This document shows positions 35,955 to 44,494 of a stretch of DNA of 64,000 nucleotides, in pieces. The stretch comes from an uncultured Prevotellaceae bacterium (GTDB lineage: Bacteria > Bacteroidota > Bacteroidia > Bacteroidales > UBA3663): contig ONNR01000007.1 of NCBI GenBank assembly GCA_900319235.1, positions 62,001-126,000 on the forward strand, in the 5' to 3' direction. The stretch's first letter is position 1; each line of letters begins with the position of its first letter. The notes below the pieces were generated by a model. The model searched no databases. It worked only from the letters and a program-made list of their open reading frames with translations, and was not told the origin of the DNA. The position numbers were made by a program, and so were the translations under genes.

Positions 35955-36941
35955 ATGATAGAAAAAGTTATTCTTTTGGAGCAGGCCGATCCTGTGATCT
36001 TCTACGGTACGAACAACTCGAACATCTTGTTGCTCAAGACACTTTACCCCAAACTTCGCTTCGCTGCGCGAGGCAGGGCCATCAAGGTTTATGGTGATGA
36101 GGACGACATTGAGATGTTCCAGGCTTTCGTCGATCGGTTGATCAATTATTGCAACGAATACAACAAACTCAACGAAGAGGTTATCCTGAGTTTCTACAAT
36201 GGTGAGAGTCCGGTGGAGAAGAAGCAGGACAGCCTGATTATCTATGGCGTGAACGGCAAGCCTATCACCGCACGCACTGAGAATCAGAAGCGACTCGTAG
36301 ATGCCTTTGCGAAGAACGATTTGTGCTTCGCCCTTGGCCCGGCTGGTTCGGGAAAGACCTACGTTGCCATCGCTCTTGCTGTGCGAGCCTTGAAGAATAA
36401 GGAGATACGCAAGATAATACTTTCGCGTCCTGCTGTTGAGGCTGGTGAGAAATTGGGCTTTCTGCCTGGCGAGATGAAGGATAAACTTGATCCCTATCTG
36501 CAACCGCTCTATGATGCCCTGGAGGATATGATACCTACAGCCAAACTTCGTGAACTGCTTGAAACCAACGTCATTCAGATTGCTCCACTGGCCTATATGC
36601 GTGGTCGTACGTTGAGCGATGCCATCATCATTCTCGACGAGGCGCAGAACACTACGGCTCCTCAGATTAAGATGTTTCTGACCCGATTGGGCCTGGGTGC
36701 CCGTATGATTGTGACTGGTGATATGAGTCAGGTAGATCTGCCTCGCAACGTGGGTTCTGGCCTTGTACAGGCGCAACGTATCCTTCGTGGTATCCCTGGC
36801 ATTGCCACTGTCGAGTTCGACAAGCGCGACATCGTGCGCCATCGTCTTGTCCAGAAGATCGTCGAGGCTTACGACAAGTTTGAACAGACACAGAAACTAC
36901 AGACACCCCCTCCGACATCGCCTGGTTCCGAGTCACTTTAA
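35955..36941 (+). CDS. phoH: PhoH-family ATPase (328 aa)
   Basis: P-loop ATPase with Walker A GPAGSGKTYVA and Walker B AIIILDEAQNTT plus MIVTGDMSQVDLP (sensor). PhoH/YbeZ proteins act in RNA metabolism and ribosome maturation, often with YbeY. The start at 35955 directly follows the promoter; the longer open frame begins with a TTG inside it. First gene of a unit with the small repeat protein and GSCFA. Confidence 0.93.
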   Translation: MIEKVILLEQADPVIFYGTNNSNILLLKTLYPKLRFAARGRAIKVYGDEDDIEMFQAFVDRLINYCNEYNKLNEEVILSFYNGESPVEKKQDSLIIYGVNGKPITARTENQKRLVDAFAKNDLCFALGPAGSGKTYVAIALAVRALKNKEIRKIILSRPAVEAGEKLGFLPGEMKDKLDPYLQPLYDALEDMIPTAKLRELLETNVIQIAPLAYMRGRTLSDAIIILDEAQNTTAPQIKMFLTRLGLGARMIVTGDMSQVDLPRNVGSGLVQAQRILRGIPGIATVEFDKRDIVRHRLVQKIVEAYDKFEQTQKLQTPPPTSPGSESL

Positions 36942-36991
36942 ACCTCATTCTTTGACTTTAGTCTTAAGAGTGATTTAAAATTCAAAACAAT

Positions 36992-37351
36992 ATGAGAAAG
37001 TTTATTTTAGCCATCACATTCATCATCGCATCGGCATCGATTGGTGCCAGTTATGTTTCTGCTCAGGAGCAGGATAGCAAGTTCAAGACTCGTTCGCGCG
37101 TCGTGGCTGATAGTATCCGTTCGAAGGGAACCCGTTTTGGCAAGAAAGTGGCCGACGGCACAGAGGTTGTCATCGATAGCGTAGGCGCCAAGGCTCCCCG
37201 TTGGGGCAGGAAGATTGCAGATGGTACAGCCGTCGTTGTCGATAGCGTCGGATCGAAGGGCGAACGCTTTGGCCGTAAGACCAAGCAGGTGGCCGATACC
37301 GTTGGCCGTCGTTCCAAGAAGGCCTGGAAGGTAATGAGAGGCAAGGAATGA
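36992..37351 (+). CDS. secreted basic repeat protein (119 aa)
   Basis: Signal peptide (MRKFILAITFIIASASIGASYVSAQ) followed by three copies of a roughly 20-residue unit: VADSIRSKGTRFGKK, VIDSVGAKAPRWGRK, VVDSVGSKGERFGRK, each ending in a basic R-x-G-[KR]-K cluster, and a basic tail. Highly positively charged. No family recognised; the pattern suggests binding to an acidic polymer such as LPS, nucleic acid or polyphosphate, but this is inference. It overlaps the GSCFA start by 4 nt. Confidence 0.75.
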   Translation: MRKFILAITFIIASASIGASYVSAQEQDSKFKTRSRVVADSIRSKGTRFGKKVADGTEVVIDSVGAKAPRWGRKIADGTAVVVDSVGSKGERFGRKTKQVADTVGRRSKKAWKVMRGKE

Positions 37352-38298
37352 TGTTGCGACTTCGTACAGAGATAGAACGTACACCCTTGCGACAACTTGT
37401 CGGTTGTCGTGAGGGTGTCCTGCTTTTGGGCTCGTGTTTCACCGACAATATCGGTGGCTGGATGGTCGACCATTGGCTGCCTGTGATGTCTAATCCTTGG
37501 GGCGTGTTGTTCAACCCCGCAAGCATTGCCGAATCTCTTCAGCGTATACTTTCACCGTCAGCAGTCACATCCTTCGAATTGCACGAACAAGCTGGTCGAT
37601 ACTACAGTTTTGCGCACCACGGCAAGTGGAGCCACCCTGATGCAGAGACGCTGCAACGAATGCTTACTGACCTTGATGCCGAAGTGAGAAACTTCTGGCC
37701 AAAGGCTCGTCATTTGTTCATCACGTTGGGCACCAGTTGGGTGTTCGAACGAGAGGGGAGGGTGGTGGCCAATTGCCATAAGTTTCCTTCTGGTGATTTC
37801 ACACGTAGGCGTCTTTCTGTCGAAGAGATTGTGGACCTTTGGAGCCCAATCATCGAAGCATCACCCGACAAACACTTCATATTCACGGTCAGTCCCATTC
37901 GTCACGTCAAGGATGGACTGCATGGCAACCAATTGTCCAAAAGCATTTTGCTGCTGGCTATCGATGCACTTCAAGAGCGATTTGTCGAGCAGGTTGAATA
38001 TCTGCCCGTCTATGAACTCCTGATGGACGATTTGCGGGATTACCGTTTCTACGCAGACGATCTGGTGCACCCTTCCACACTGGCTGTCGAGGCTGTGAAG
38101 GAACTTGTCATCGACTGCTGTTTCTCTCCGCAGATGAAGCAATATTTTGCGGAAGCTATGCCGCTAGTAAAGGCGTTACAACATCGCCCAAACGACCCCG
38201 AATCGAACGAGTACAAGCAGTTCCTGCAAAACACTTTGCAACTCAAAGATGCATTATTGGCCAAATATGGCTTGGCATCTACACATTTTGAACCATGA
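37348..38298 (+). CDS. GSCFA-domain SGNH-like hydrolase (316 aa)
   Basis: Carries the family signature LLLGSCFTDNIG, with a Ser in the SGNH-like position, and later segments ITLGTSWVFER and FTVSPIRHVKDG. GSCFA proteins are SGNH-type hydrolases of unknown substrate common in Bacteroidetes. It starts within the last codons of the basic repeat protein (ATGA), so translation is coupled. Confidence 0.88.
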   Translation: MMLRLRTEIERTPLRQLVGCREGVLLLGSCFTDNIGGWMVDHWLPVMSNPWGVLFNPASIAESLQRILSPSAVTSFELHEQAGRYYSFAHHGKWSHPDAETLQRMLTDLDAEVRNFWPKARHLFITLGTSWVFEREGRVVANCHKFPSGDFTRRRLSVEEIVDLWSPIIEASPDKHFIFTVSPIRHVKDGLHGNQLSKSILLLAIDALQERFVEQVEYLPVYELLMDDLRDYRFYADDLVHPSTLAVEAVKELVIDCCFSPQMKQYFAEAMPLVKALQHRPNDPESNEYKQFLQNTLQLKDALLAKYGLASTHFEP

Positions 38299-38300
38299 TA

Positions 38301-38332
38301 TTTGGAAATGTGCCCAAATTTTCCTAAATTTG
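38301..38332 (+). promoter_or_regulatory. consensus promoter for purC
   Basis: TTTG (38301-38304), 20 nt, TAAATTTG (38325-38332), 29 nt upstream of the start. Confidence 0.82.
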
Positions 38333-38360
38333 CGGCACATTTTTTGAAAAGTTTATTGAT

Positions 38361-39308
38361 ATGAGCGCACTTACTCGCACCGACTTCAACTTCAAAGGTC
38401 AGAAGTCTGTCTATCACGGCAAGGTCCGTGATGTATATAACATCAACGATGAGTTGATGGTTATGGTTGCTACCGATCGCATCTCTGCTTTCGATGTCAT
38501 TCTGCCAAAAGGTATCCCTTACAAGGGCCAGGTTTTGAACCAGATTGCTGCCAAGTTCCTCGATGCCACTGCCGACATCGTTCCCAATTGGAAGCTTGCC
38601 ACTCCCGATCCGATGGTGACTGTGGGCCTCAAGTGCGAAGGTTTCCGCGTTGAGATGATTATTCGCGGCTACCTCACCGGTTCGGCTTGGCGTGAATATA
38701 AGAAAGGTTGCCGTGAACTTTGCGGTGTGAAACTTCCCGATGGAATGCGCGAGAACGAGCGTTTCCCCGAGCCAATCATCACTCCAACAACCAAGGCTGA
38801 GGAGGGCCATGACCTCAACATCTCGAAGGAGGAAATTATCGCTCAGGGACTGGTTGCCAAGGAGGATTATGAACTTGTAGAGCAATATACCCGTGCCCTT
38901 TTCAAGCGTGGTAGCGAAATTGCTGCTTCAAAGGGGCTGATTCTTGTCGATACCAAGTATGAGTTCGGCAAGAAGGATGGCAAGGTCTATCTCATCGACG
39001 AGATTCATACACCCGACTCCAGCCGCTATTTCTATGCCGATGGCTATGAAGAGAAGTTCGAGAAAGGTCTTCCACAGAAACAGCTTTCGAAGGAATTCGT
39101 TCGTCAATGGCTCATCGACCACAACTTTATGAATGAGCCTGGTCAGGTAATGCCCGAGATTACCGACGAATATGCCAAGTCGGTAAGCGATCGCTACATT
39201 GAACTTTATGAGCACATCGTGGGCGAGAAGTTTGTACCTGCCGAGGACAATGGCGACATTGCAGCACGCATCGAACAGAACGTGAGCAACTATTTGGCCA
39301 CCCTCTAA
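38361..39308 (+). CDS. purC: phosphoribosylaminoimidazole-succinocarboxamide synthase (315 aa)
   Basis: SAICAR synthase of purine biosynthesis. [11 protein letters not shown], the [13 protein letters not shown] segment, [19 protein letters not shown] and [10 protein letters not shown] are family signatures; the longer size fits the SAICAR synthetase form of Bacteroidetes and fungi. Own promoter; no purine riboswitch seen. Confidence 0.95.
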   Translation: MSALTRTDFNFKGQKSVYHGKVRDVYNINDELMVMVATDRISAFDVILPKGIPYKGQVLNQIAAKFLDATADIVPNWKLATPDPMVTVGLKCEGFRVEMIIRGYLTGSAWREYKKGCRELCGVKLPDGMRENERFPEPIITPTTKAEEGHDLNISKEEIIAQGLVAKEDYELVEQYTRALFKRGSEIAASKGLILVDTKYEFGKKDGKVYLIDEIHTPDSSRYFYADGYEEKFEKGLPQKQLSKEFVRQWLIDHNFMNEPGQVMPEITDEYAKSVSDRYIELYEHIVGEKFVPAEDNGDIAARIEQNVSNYLATL

Positions 39309-39321
39309 AGCGCTTTTCGAG

Positions 39322-40533
39322 GTGTTTCATTATTCCTTTTGGTTGGTGGTACTGGCTGCTGTGTTCGCAGTGGCCTGGCTTATTCAACTTATACTGAACC
39401 TTGTCGTTTGGCAGGGTGCAATGCGTCAGGCAGGTCGTCAAGCTAAGTCACCACTTCTTAGCCAAGGCGAGCTGCCTGGCGTGAGTGTCCTGGTTTATAG
39501 TCATAACCAGGCGGAGGCATTGGCACGAAATCTGCCGATTCTGCTCAACCAAAACTATCCCAAGTACGAGGTCATCGTGCTCGATGACAATTCTCGCGAT
39601 AATACGCAGGATGTGCTCACGATGATGGATCAGCGTTCCGACATCCTTATGCATACCAAGATCGACGAGAAGACGCGTGCTATGAGCCATCGTAAACTTG
39701 CCGTATTGCTGGGAACGAAGTCCGCGCACTACGACCTCATTCTGATGACACATGCCGAGTGCATGCCTGCTTCGGCAGACTGGATTGGAGGTCTAGTGAG
39801 CCATTTCGCCAATCCGGGTATCGAGGTTGTCTTGGGTCCTGTCGTTTATGAGCGTCGCACAGGCTTTTTATCGCGTTTTTGCCAATTCGACCTTTTTCAG
39901 CGTCTGCTGCTAATGTTCGGTATTGCATTGTCGATGAAAGCATATGCCGGGTGGGGACAGAATCTCGCTTTCCGCAAAAGTACGTTCTATGCCAATCGCA
40001 GCCAAGGTTTTCAGCGTCATCTCAAGATGCAGCCTGGCGAAGATGACCTCTTCGTGGCTGATGTAGCCCGTTATGGTAATGTGGCTGTCGATTGTACACC
40101 ACAGACTGTGATGACCGACCAGTCGAAGCCTCTTTTCATCAACTGGTCTATCGACCGACTGAATCGAGGTTACACCTCGCGTCTATATCCTTGGATTCCT
40201 GTTGTAGTCAAGCATCTCGACTATCTTACTAGATATCTCACCGTTATTTCGGGCCTCATCCTGATAGTATATGCCTTGATGCGTATTTTCAATGGAGGAG
40301 GTTCGCACCAGTATGCTTGGATAACTGTCGGCGCAGTGTTAGCAATGCTTTTGATACGTATTGCACTCATCGTATTCACTCACGTTCGTTCGGCAAAGGC
40401 GTTGAAGCAACATCCGATGGTGGGTTGGCCTATCCTTTGCGATCTTTACACTCCGTTTGTGGACCTTTGGTTCCGTTGCAAGGCGTTGATCTATCGTAAG
40501 CGTTTTGGTGTCGGCAAGGTAGGCCTTTATTAG
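39322..40533 (+). CDS. family 2 glycosyltransferase with membrane helices (403 aa)
   Basis: GTG start 14 nt after purC. An N-terminal membrane helix (VVLAAVFAVAWLIQLILNLVVW) is followed by a GT-A domain: VSVLVYSHNQAEAL, VIVLDDNSRDNTQDV, the DLILMTHAECMP region as the metal-binding site and GEDDLFVADVA as the acceptor motif, then two or three C-terminal helices. Probably adds a sugar to a lipid-linked or cell-surface glycan. Paired with purC only by position. Confidence 0.85.
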   Translation: MFHYSFWLVVLAAVFAVAWLIQLILNLVVWQGAMRQAGRQAKSPLLSQGELPGVSVLVYSHNQAEALARNLPILLNQNYPKYEVIVLDDNSRDNTQDVLTMMDQRSDILMHTKIDEKTRAMSHRKLAVLLGTKSAHYDLILMTHAECMPASADWIGGLVSHFANPGIEVVLGPVVYERRTGFLSRFCQFDLFQRLLLMFGIALSMKAYAGWGQNLAFRKSTFYANRSQGFQRHLKMQPGEDDLFVADVARYGNVAVDCTPQTVMTDQSKPLFINWSIDRLNRGYTSRLYPWIPVVVKHLDYLTRYLTVISGLILIVYALMRIFNGGGSHQYAWITVGAVLAMLLIRIALIVFTHVRSAKALKQHPMVGWPILCDLYTPFVDLWFRCKALIYRKRFGVGKVGLY

Positions 40534-40590
40534 TGGTTCTTTCCTTTCCGGCATTCAGGTGAAGATTCCCCATCGCTATGTAATCATATA

Positions 40591-40633
40591 AGTGAGGCAG
40601 AACTAAATGTTAATACCATAGTTCTGCTTCACT
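40591..40633 (-). terminator. hairpin overlapping the Lrp stop codon
   Basis: AGTGAGGCAGAACTA (40591-40605) pairs over 15 bp with 40619-40633 with one G-T wobble. The Lrp stop (40603-40605) lies inside the distal arm, so the regulator's last codons form half the stem. A weak T-rich tail follows on the minus strand. Confidence 0.65.
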
Positions 40634-41067
40634 TCGCTCATTACGAAGGTACTTTCTATCGAACCGACCGAGTCGATGTCGCCGAGTTTGTTGAGCACAA
40701 ACTCTTGATACTGCTTCATGTCTTGTGCGCGTACCTTTAATAAGTAATCATAGGCTCCACTCGTATTGTAGCACTCTGTCACCTCGGGAATGCGTTGGAT
40801 GCGGCGAGTGAATGCATCGGCTATCTCATGGTTGATTTGCTTCAATTTCACCTTGCAGAACACCAGCAGTCCCAGTCCCAGTTTCTCGGGATCGATTATG
40901 GCTACATATTTCTTGATGTAACCTTGTCGTTCGAGGCGTTTTTGCCGCTCAAAAACGGGCGTTGGCGACAAATTTACGGCATCAGCCAGCTCTTTTGTGG
41001 TCAATTTCGCATTTTTTTGAAGCGTTTTGAGTATCAACAGGTCGGTTTTGTCTAATGTTTCGATCAT
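40603..41067 (-). CDS. Lrp/AsnC family transcriptional regulator (154 aa)
   Basis: N-terminal helix-turn-helix ([34 protein letters not shown]) and C-terminal RAM ligand-binding domain ([20 protein letters not shown]). Divergent from metY with a 168-bp shared regulatory region, so it is a good candidate to control methionine/cysteine synthesis and its own expression in response to an amino acid. Confidence 0.92.
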   Translation of the reverse strand: MIETLDKTDLLILKTLQKNAKLTTKELADAVNLSPTPVFERQKRLERQGYIKKYVAIIDPEKLGLGLLVFCKVKLKQINHEIADAFTRRIQRIPEVTECYNTSGAYDYLLKVRAQDMKQYQEFVLNKLGDIDSVGSIESTFVMSEVKQNYGINI

Positions 41068-41137
41068 GTTCTTGGAATATTATTCTGTTTGGAGGGTTTT
41101 AGAACGTCTGTCGCAGAAAAGATTTCTTTCGACGGCG

Positions 41138-41169
41138 CAAAAATAGGCAAAATTTCCAAATTACGCAAG
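41138..41169 (-). promoter_or_regulatory. promoter of the Lrp-family gene
   Basis: Minus strand CTTG (41166-41169), 20 nt, TATTTTTG (41138-41145). Its -33 is only 3 bp from the -33 of the divergent metY promoter. Confidence 0.75.
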
Positions 41170-41192
41170 AAATTTGGAGAATATTTCCAAAA
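41151..41192. promoter_or_regulatory. candidate Lrp-type operator
   Basis: Three AT-rich half sites, AATTTCCAAATT (41151-41162), AATTTGGAGAAT (41171-41182) and ATTTCCAAAA (41183-41192), form overlapping dyads covering both divergent -33 elements, as expected for regulation of both promoters by the adjacent Lrp-type protein. Confidence 0.55.
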
Positions 41193-41204
41193 CCTCTACC
41201 TTTG
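41173..41204 (+). promoter_or_regulatory. consensus promoter for metY
   Basis: TTTG (41173-41176), 20 nt, TACCTTTG (41197-41204), 31 nt upstream of the start. Confidence 0.85.
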
Positions 41205-41235
41205 CACCCGTAAAAAAACTAAAAATTGTAATATT

Positions 41236-42528
41236 ATGTGTGCAAAAAAGAATTATCGATTTGAGACTCTCCAACTTCATGTAGGACAAGAACAGGCCGA
41301 CCCCGCTACCGATGCACGTGCGGTGCCCATCTATCAGACCACGAGTTATGTGTTCCACAATAGCCAGCATGCTGCTGATCGTTTCGGTTTGCGTGACGCC
41401 GGCAACATTTATGGTCGTCTGACCAACTCCACCCAGGGCGTATTCGAAGATCGTGTGGCTGCCCTCGAAGGAGGTGTCGCAGGTCTGGCAGTCGCCAGCG
41501 GTGCAGCCGCCATCACTTATGCGTTGCAGAACATCGTTCAAGCTGGTGACCACATTGTGGCTGCTGACAACCTCTATGGCGGTTCGTACAATCTGATTAC
41601 CCATACGCTCGCCACCCAGGGCATTACCAACACAATTGTTAATGTAAATGATCTTGCCGCACTGGAGGCTGCTATCCGTCCAAACACGAAGGTGGTGTAT
41701 GCCGAGACTTTCGGAAACCCCAACAGCGATGTGCTCGACCTTGAAGGTGTCGCAGCTATTGCTCATAAGTATGGTATCCCGTTCATCGTCGACAATACGT
41801 TCGGTACACCTTACCTCATTCGTCCTTTGGAACATGGTGCTGATATCGTTGTGCATTCGGCTACAAAGTTCCTCGGCGGTCATGGAACAAGCCTTGGTGG
41901 CGTCATCGTCGATGGTGGCAAGTTCGACTGGAAGGCCGATCCCGACAAGTTCCCGACACTGGCGAAGCCCGATCCAAGTTATCATGGCATCGTCTTTGCC
42001 GATGCTGTGGGCGCAGCGGCCTACGTCACCCGCATCCGTGCGGTCATCCTTCGCGACACAGGTGCCACCATTTCGCCCTTCAACGCGTTCATCCTTCTGC
42101 AGGGCGTCGAGACGCTGAGCTTGCGAGTGGAGCGTCATGTTGAAAATGCCCTGAAGGTGGTGGATTTCCTGGCCAGGCATCCCAAAGTGTCGAAAGTGAA
42201 CCATCCTGCGTTGGAGAATCATCCCGACCACAAACTCTACAATAAGTACTTCCCAAATGGTGGCGGTTCAATCTTCACGTTCGAGATCAAAGGTAGGCAG
42301 GAGGAAGCGTGGAAGTTTATCGATGCGTTGCAGGTCTTCTCGCTGTTGGCAAATGTAGCCGACGTCAAGAGCCTCGTAATTCATCCTTACACCACCACCC
42401 ACTCGCAACTCTCGCCCGAGGAATTGGCCGAACAGCACATCACTCCTTCGACCATCCGTCTCTCCATCGGCACCGAGCATATCGACGACATCATCGAGGA
42501 TCTCGCTCAGGCATTTGAGCAAATTTAA
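41236..42528 (+). CDS. metY: O-acetylhomoserine sulfhydrylase (430 aa)
   Basis: PLP-dependent trans-sulfuration enzyme making homocysteine from O-acetylhomoserine and sulfide. [17 protein letters not shown] carries the PLP lysine, with [14 protein letters not shown] and [12 protein letters not shown] for cofactor binding; [15 protein letters not shown] is typical of MetY. Start at 41236 after the promoter; the long upstream frame is not translated. Transcribed with an SDR and cysK, consistent with direct sulfhydrylation. Confidence 0.92.
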   Translation: MCAKKNYRFETLQLHVGQEQADPATDARAVPIYQTTSYVFHNSQHAADRFGLRDAGNIYGRLTNSTQGVFEDRVAALEGGVAGLAVASGAAAITYALQNIVQAGDHIVAADNLYGGSYNLITHTLATQGITNTIVNVNDLAALEAAIRPNTKVVYAETFGNPNSDVLDLEGVAAIAHKYGIPFIVDNTFGTPYLIRPLEHGADIVVHSATKFLGGHGTSLGGVIVDGGKFDWKADPDKFPTLAKPDPSYHGIVFADAVGAAAYVTRIRAVILRDTGATISPFNAFILLQGVETLSLRVERHVENALKVVDFLARHPKVSKVNHPALENHPDHKLYNKYFPNGGGSIFTFEIKGRQEEAWKFIDALQVFSLLANVADVKSLVIHPYTTTHSQLSPEELAEQHITPSTIRLSIGTEHIDDIIEDLAQAFEQI

Positions 42529-42554
42529 TCACTTTAATTAATTTATTAATCAAT

Positions 42555-43265
42555 ATGAACGAAAAAGTAGCATTGGTAACAGGAGCCAACAAGGGCATCG
42601 GATTTGGTATTGCAAAATATCTAGGCCTAAGTGGCTGGAAGGTCATCATCGGCGCACGAAATGCAGAACGTGCAGCTATGGCGATTCAAAAGTTGACAGC
42701 ATCAGGTATCGATGTGCTCGGTTGGGTCAACATCGAACTGAAGGACATCGCTGGTATCGAACAGGCAGCTATGGAGGTGAGTGATAAATACTCCAACTTG
42801 TCGCTGCTCGTCAACAACGCTGGCATTCCTGGCAATATGGGTGTGGATAGTCGGCACACCGATCTCAGCGATATTCGTGAGACACTCGACGTTAATTTTG
42901 TGGGCACTTTCGCACTTACCAGGGCTCTGCTGCCGCTGCTCACTGCAAACCAAGGTCGGATAGTCAACGTCACCGTTCCTTCCGAAATCAGTCCCTATTG
43001 GCATCCGTTGGCCTATGTGGCCAGCAAGGCTGCACAAAACGCAATGATGGGCGTGATGGCTGTCGAGTTCCAGCAGAGTAACACTCCAGTGGAGATCTTT
43101 TCGGTTCATCCCGGTCCCACGACGACCGACTTGAATGGTAATATGAGTCTGCCCGGGTTCCACGATATCGACACCGTCGGTAGCAAGTTCACCGAACTCA
43201 TCAACGACGGTCGGTCCCATCAGGGCGAGTTCATCGAACTATATCCAATTGTAAAAGAAGACTAA
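42555..43265 (+). CDS. SDR carbonyl-reductase-like protein (236 aa)
   Basis: Short-chain dehydrogenase with TGANKGIGFGIAK, VNNAGIPGNMG, YVASKAAQNAMM (Tyr and Lys) and HPGPTTTDLNGN. The TGxNKGIG form is typical of carbonyl reductases. Lies between metY and cysK, 26 nt after metY; its role in this sulfur unit is unknown. Confidence 0.82.
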   Translation: MNEKVALVTGANKGIGFGIAKYLGLSGWKVIIGARNAERAAMAIQKLTASGIDVLGWVNIELKDIAGIEQAAMEVSDKYSNLSLLVNNAGIPGNMGVDSRHTDLSDIRETLDVNFVGTFALTRALLPLLTANQGRIVNVTVPSEISPYWHPLAYVASKAAQNAMMGVMAVEFQQSNTPVEIFSVHPGPTTTDLNGNMSLPGFHDIDTVGSKFTELINDGRSHQGEFIELYPIVKED

Positions 43266-43292
43266 AAGAAAAATTTAATTAACAAAGAAGTT

Positions 43293-44225
43293 ATGGCAAA
43301 AATAGTGAAACAATTGACCGATCTCATCGGCAATACCCCACTTGTGGAGCTTAACAAGTTTTCTCAGGAAAAAGGCATTGATACTCCCATCATTGCCAAA
43401 GTAGAGTTCTTTAATCCGGGTGGCAGCGTCAAGGACCGCATCGCATTCGCTATGATTGAGGACGCTGAGCAGAAAGGCCTCTTGAAACCAGGTGCCACCA
43501 TCATCGAACCTACAAGCGGTAATACAGGCGTAGGTCTGGCTCTCGTCAGCGCTGTCAAAGGCTATAAACTCATCCTCACCATGCCCGAGACGATGAGCAT
43601 CGAGCGTCGCAACCTTGTGAAGGCTTACGGTGCCGAGGTGATATTGACACCAGGCAAGGATGGTATGCCGGGAGCTATTCGTGCAGCAGAGGAACTGCGT
43701 GACAATACTCCAGGCAGCATTATCCTCCAGCAGTTCGAGAATGCTGCCAATCCTGCCAAGCACTATGCCACTACAGGCCCCGAAATCTGGCGTGATACCG
43801 ATGGCAAGGTGGATATTTTTGTTGCAGGAGTAGGAACAGGCGGTACCATCAGTGGCGCTGGCAAGTACTTGAAGGAGCAGAACCCGAACATCAAGGTGAT
43901 TGCTGTCGAACCAAAGTCTTCGCCCGTGCTCAACGGAGGCAAGAGCGGACCGCACAAGATTCAGGGCATCGGTGCAGGCTTTGTCCCCAAGACTTACAAT
44001 GCACAGGTCATCGATGAAGTATTCGATGTCGAGAACGATGATGCTATCCTCACTGGTCGCGAAATTGCACGTCAGGAAGGACTCCTTGTCGGCATCTCAG
44101 CAGGTGCTGCCCTCTTCGCAGCAGGTGAAATTGCTCGTCGTCCAGAGAACAAAGGCAAGAAAGTAGTCGTCCTTCTGCCCGATACCGGCGAACGCTATCT
44201 CTCTACCGTTCTTTTCGCAAATTAA
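43293..44225 (+). CDS. cysK: cysteine synthase A (310 aa)
   Basis: O-acetylserine sulfhydrylase. PLP lysine in [26 protein letters not shown] substrate loop, [15 protein letters not shown] phosphate loop, and GISAGAAL. Length normal. Last gene of the unit; a strong terminator follows. Confidence 0.96.
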   Translation: MAKIVKQLTDLIGNTPLVELNKFSQEKGIDTPIIAKVEFFNPGGSVKDRIAFAMIEDAEQKGLLKPGATIIEPTSGNTGVGLALVSAVKGYKLILTMPETMSIERRNLVKAYGAEVILTPGKDGMPGAIRAAEELRDNTPGSIILQQFENAANPAKHYATTGPEIWRDTDGKVDIFVAGVGTGGTISGAGKYLKEQNPNIKVIAVEPKSSPVLNGGKSGPHKIQGIGAGFVPKTYNAQVIDEVFDVENDDAILTGREIARQEGLLVGISAGAALFAAGEIARRPENKGKKVVVLLPDTGERYLSTVLFAN

Positions 44226-44246
44226 CAAATCCTTGCCATAATGAAA

Positions 44247-44282
44247 ATAGTCGCACAGTGTGAACCGTGCGGCTATTTTTTT
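44247..44282 (+). terminator. intrinsic terminator after cysK
   Basis: ATAGTCGCACAGT (44247-44259) pairs with 44264-44276, followed by seven T residues. Confidence 0.88.
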
Positions 44283-44334
44283 GTCTATGGAATAATACTA
44301 TTTCTAAATCAAAGATTATGCAAGGTTGAAAAGG

Positions 44335-44366
44335 ATTGTTGGTGTAGAAAATTGTTCGTATCTTTG
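44335..44366 (+). promoter_or_regulatory. upstream promoter P1 of the helicase gene
   Basis: ATTG (44335-44338), 20 nt, TATCTTTG (44359-44366) followed by CGGCGAAA. A short open frame (44379-44408, nine codons with two Trp) lies between P1 and P2; I do not call it a gene. Confidence 0.72.
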
Positions 44367-44420
44367 CGGCGAAAAATTATGAAATGGAGAGAATGGTCCC
44401 GAAGTTAGGATAAATTAACA

Positions 44421-44460
44421 AAGGTGTATCAATATTGGTAACACCTTGGCTCTATCTTTG
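44421..44460 (+). promoter_or_regulatory. downstream promoter P2 with dyad operator
   Basis: TATCTTTG (44453-44460) followed by the same CGGCGAAA as P1. In place of a good -33 there is an inverted repeat AAGGTGT (44421-44427) / ACACCTT (44441-44447), suggesting an operator or activator site. Confidence 0.65.
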
Positions 44461-44494
44461 CGGCGAAATAATCACATTGACTATACAAAGCAGT

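Noticed and set aside
44379..44408. Nine-codon open frame with two Trp codons between P1 and P2
   Set aside because: Could be a leader peptide, but there is no attenuator structure and no link to tryptophan; chance is as likely.
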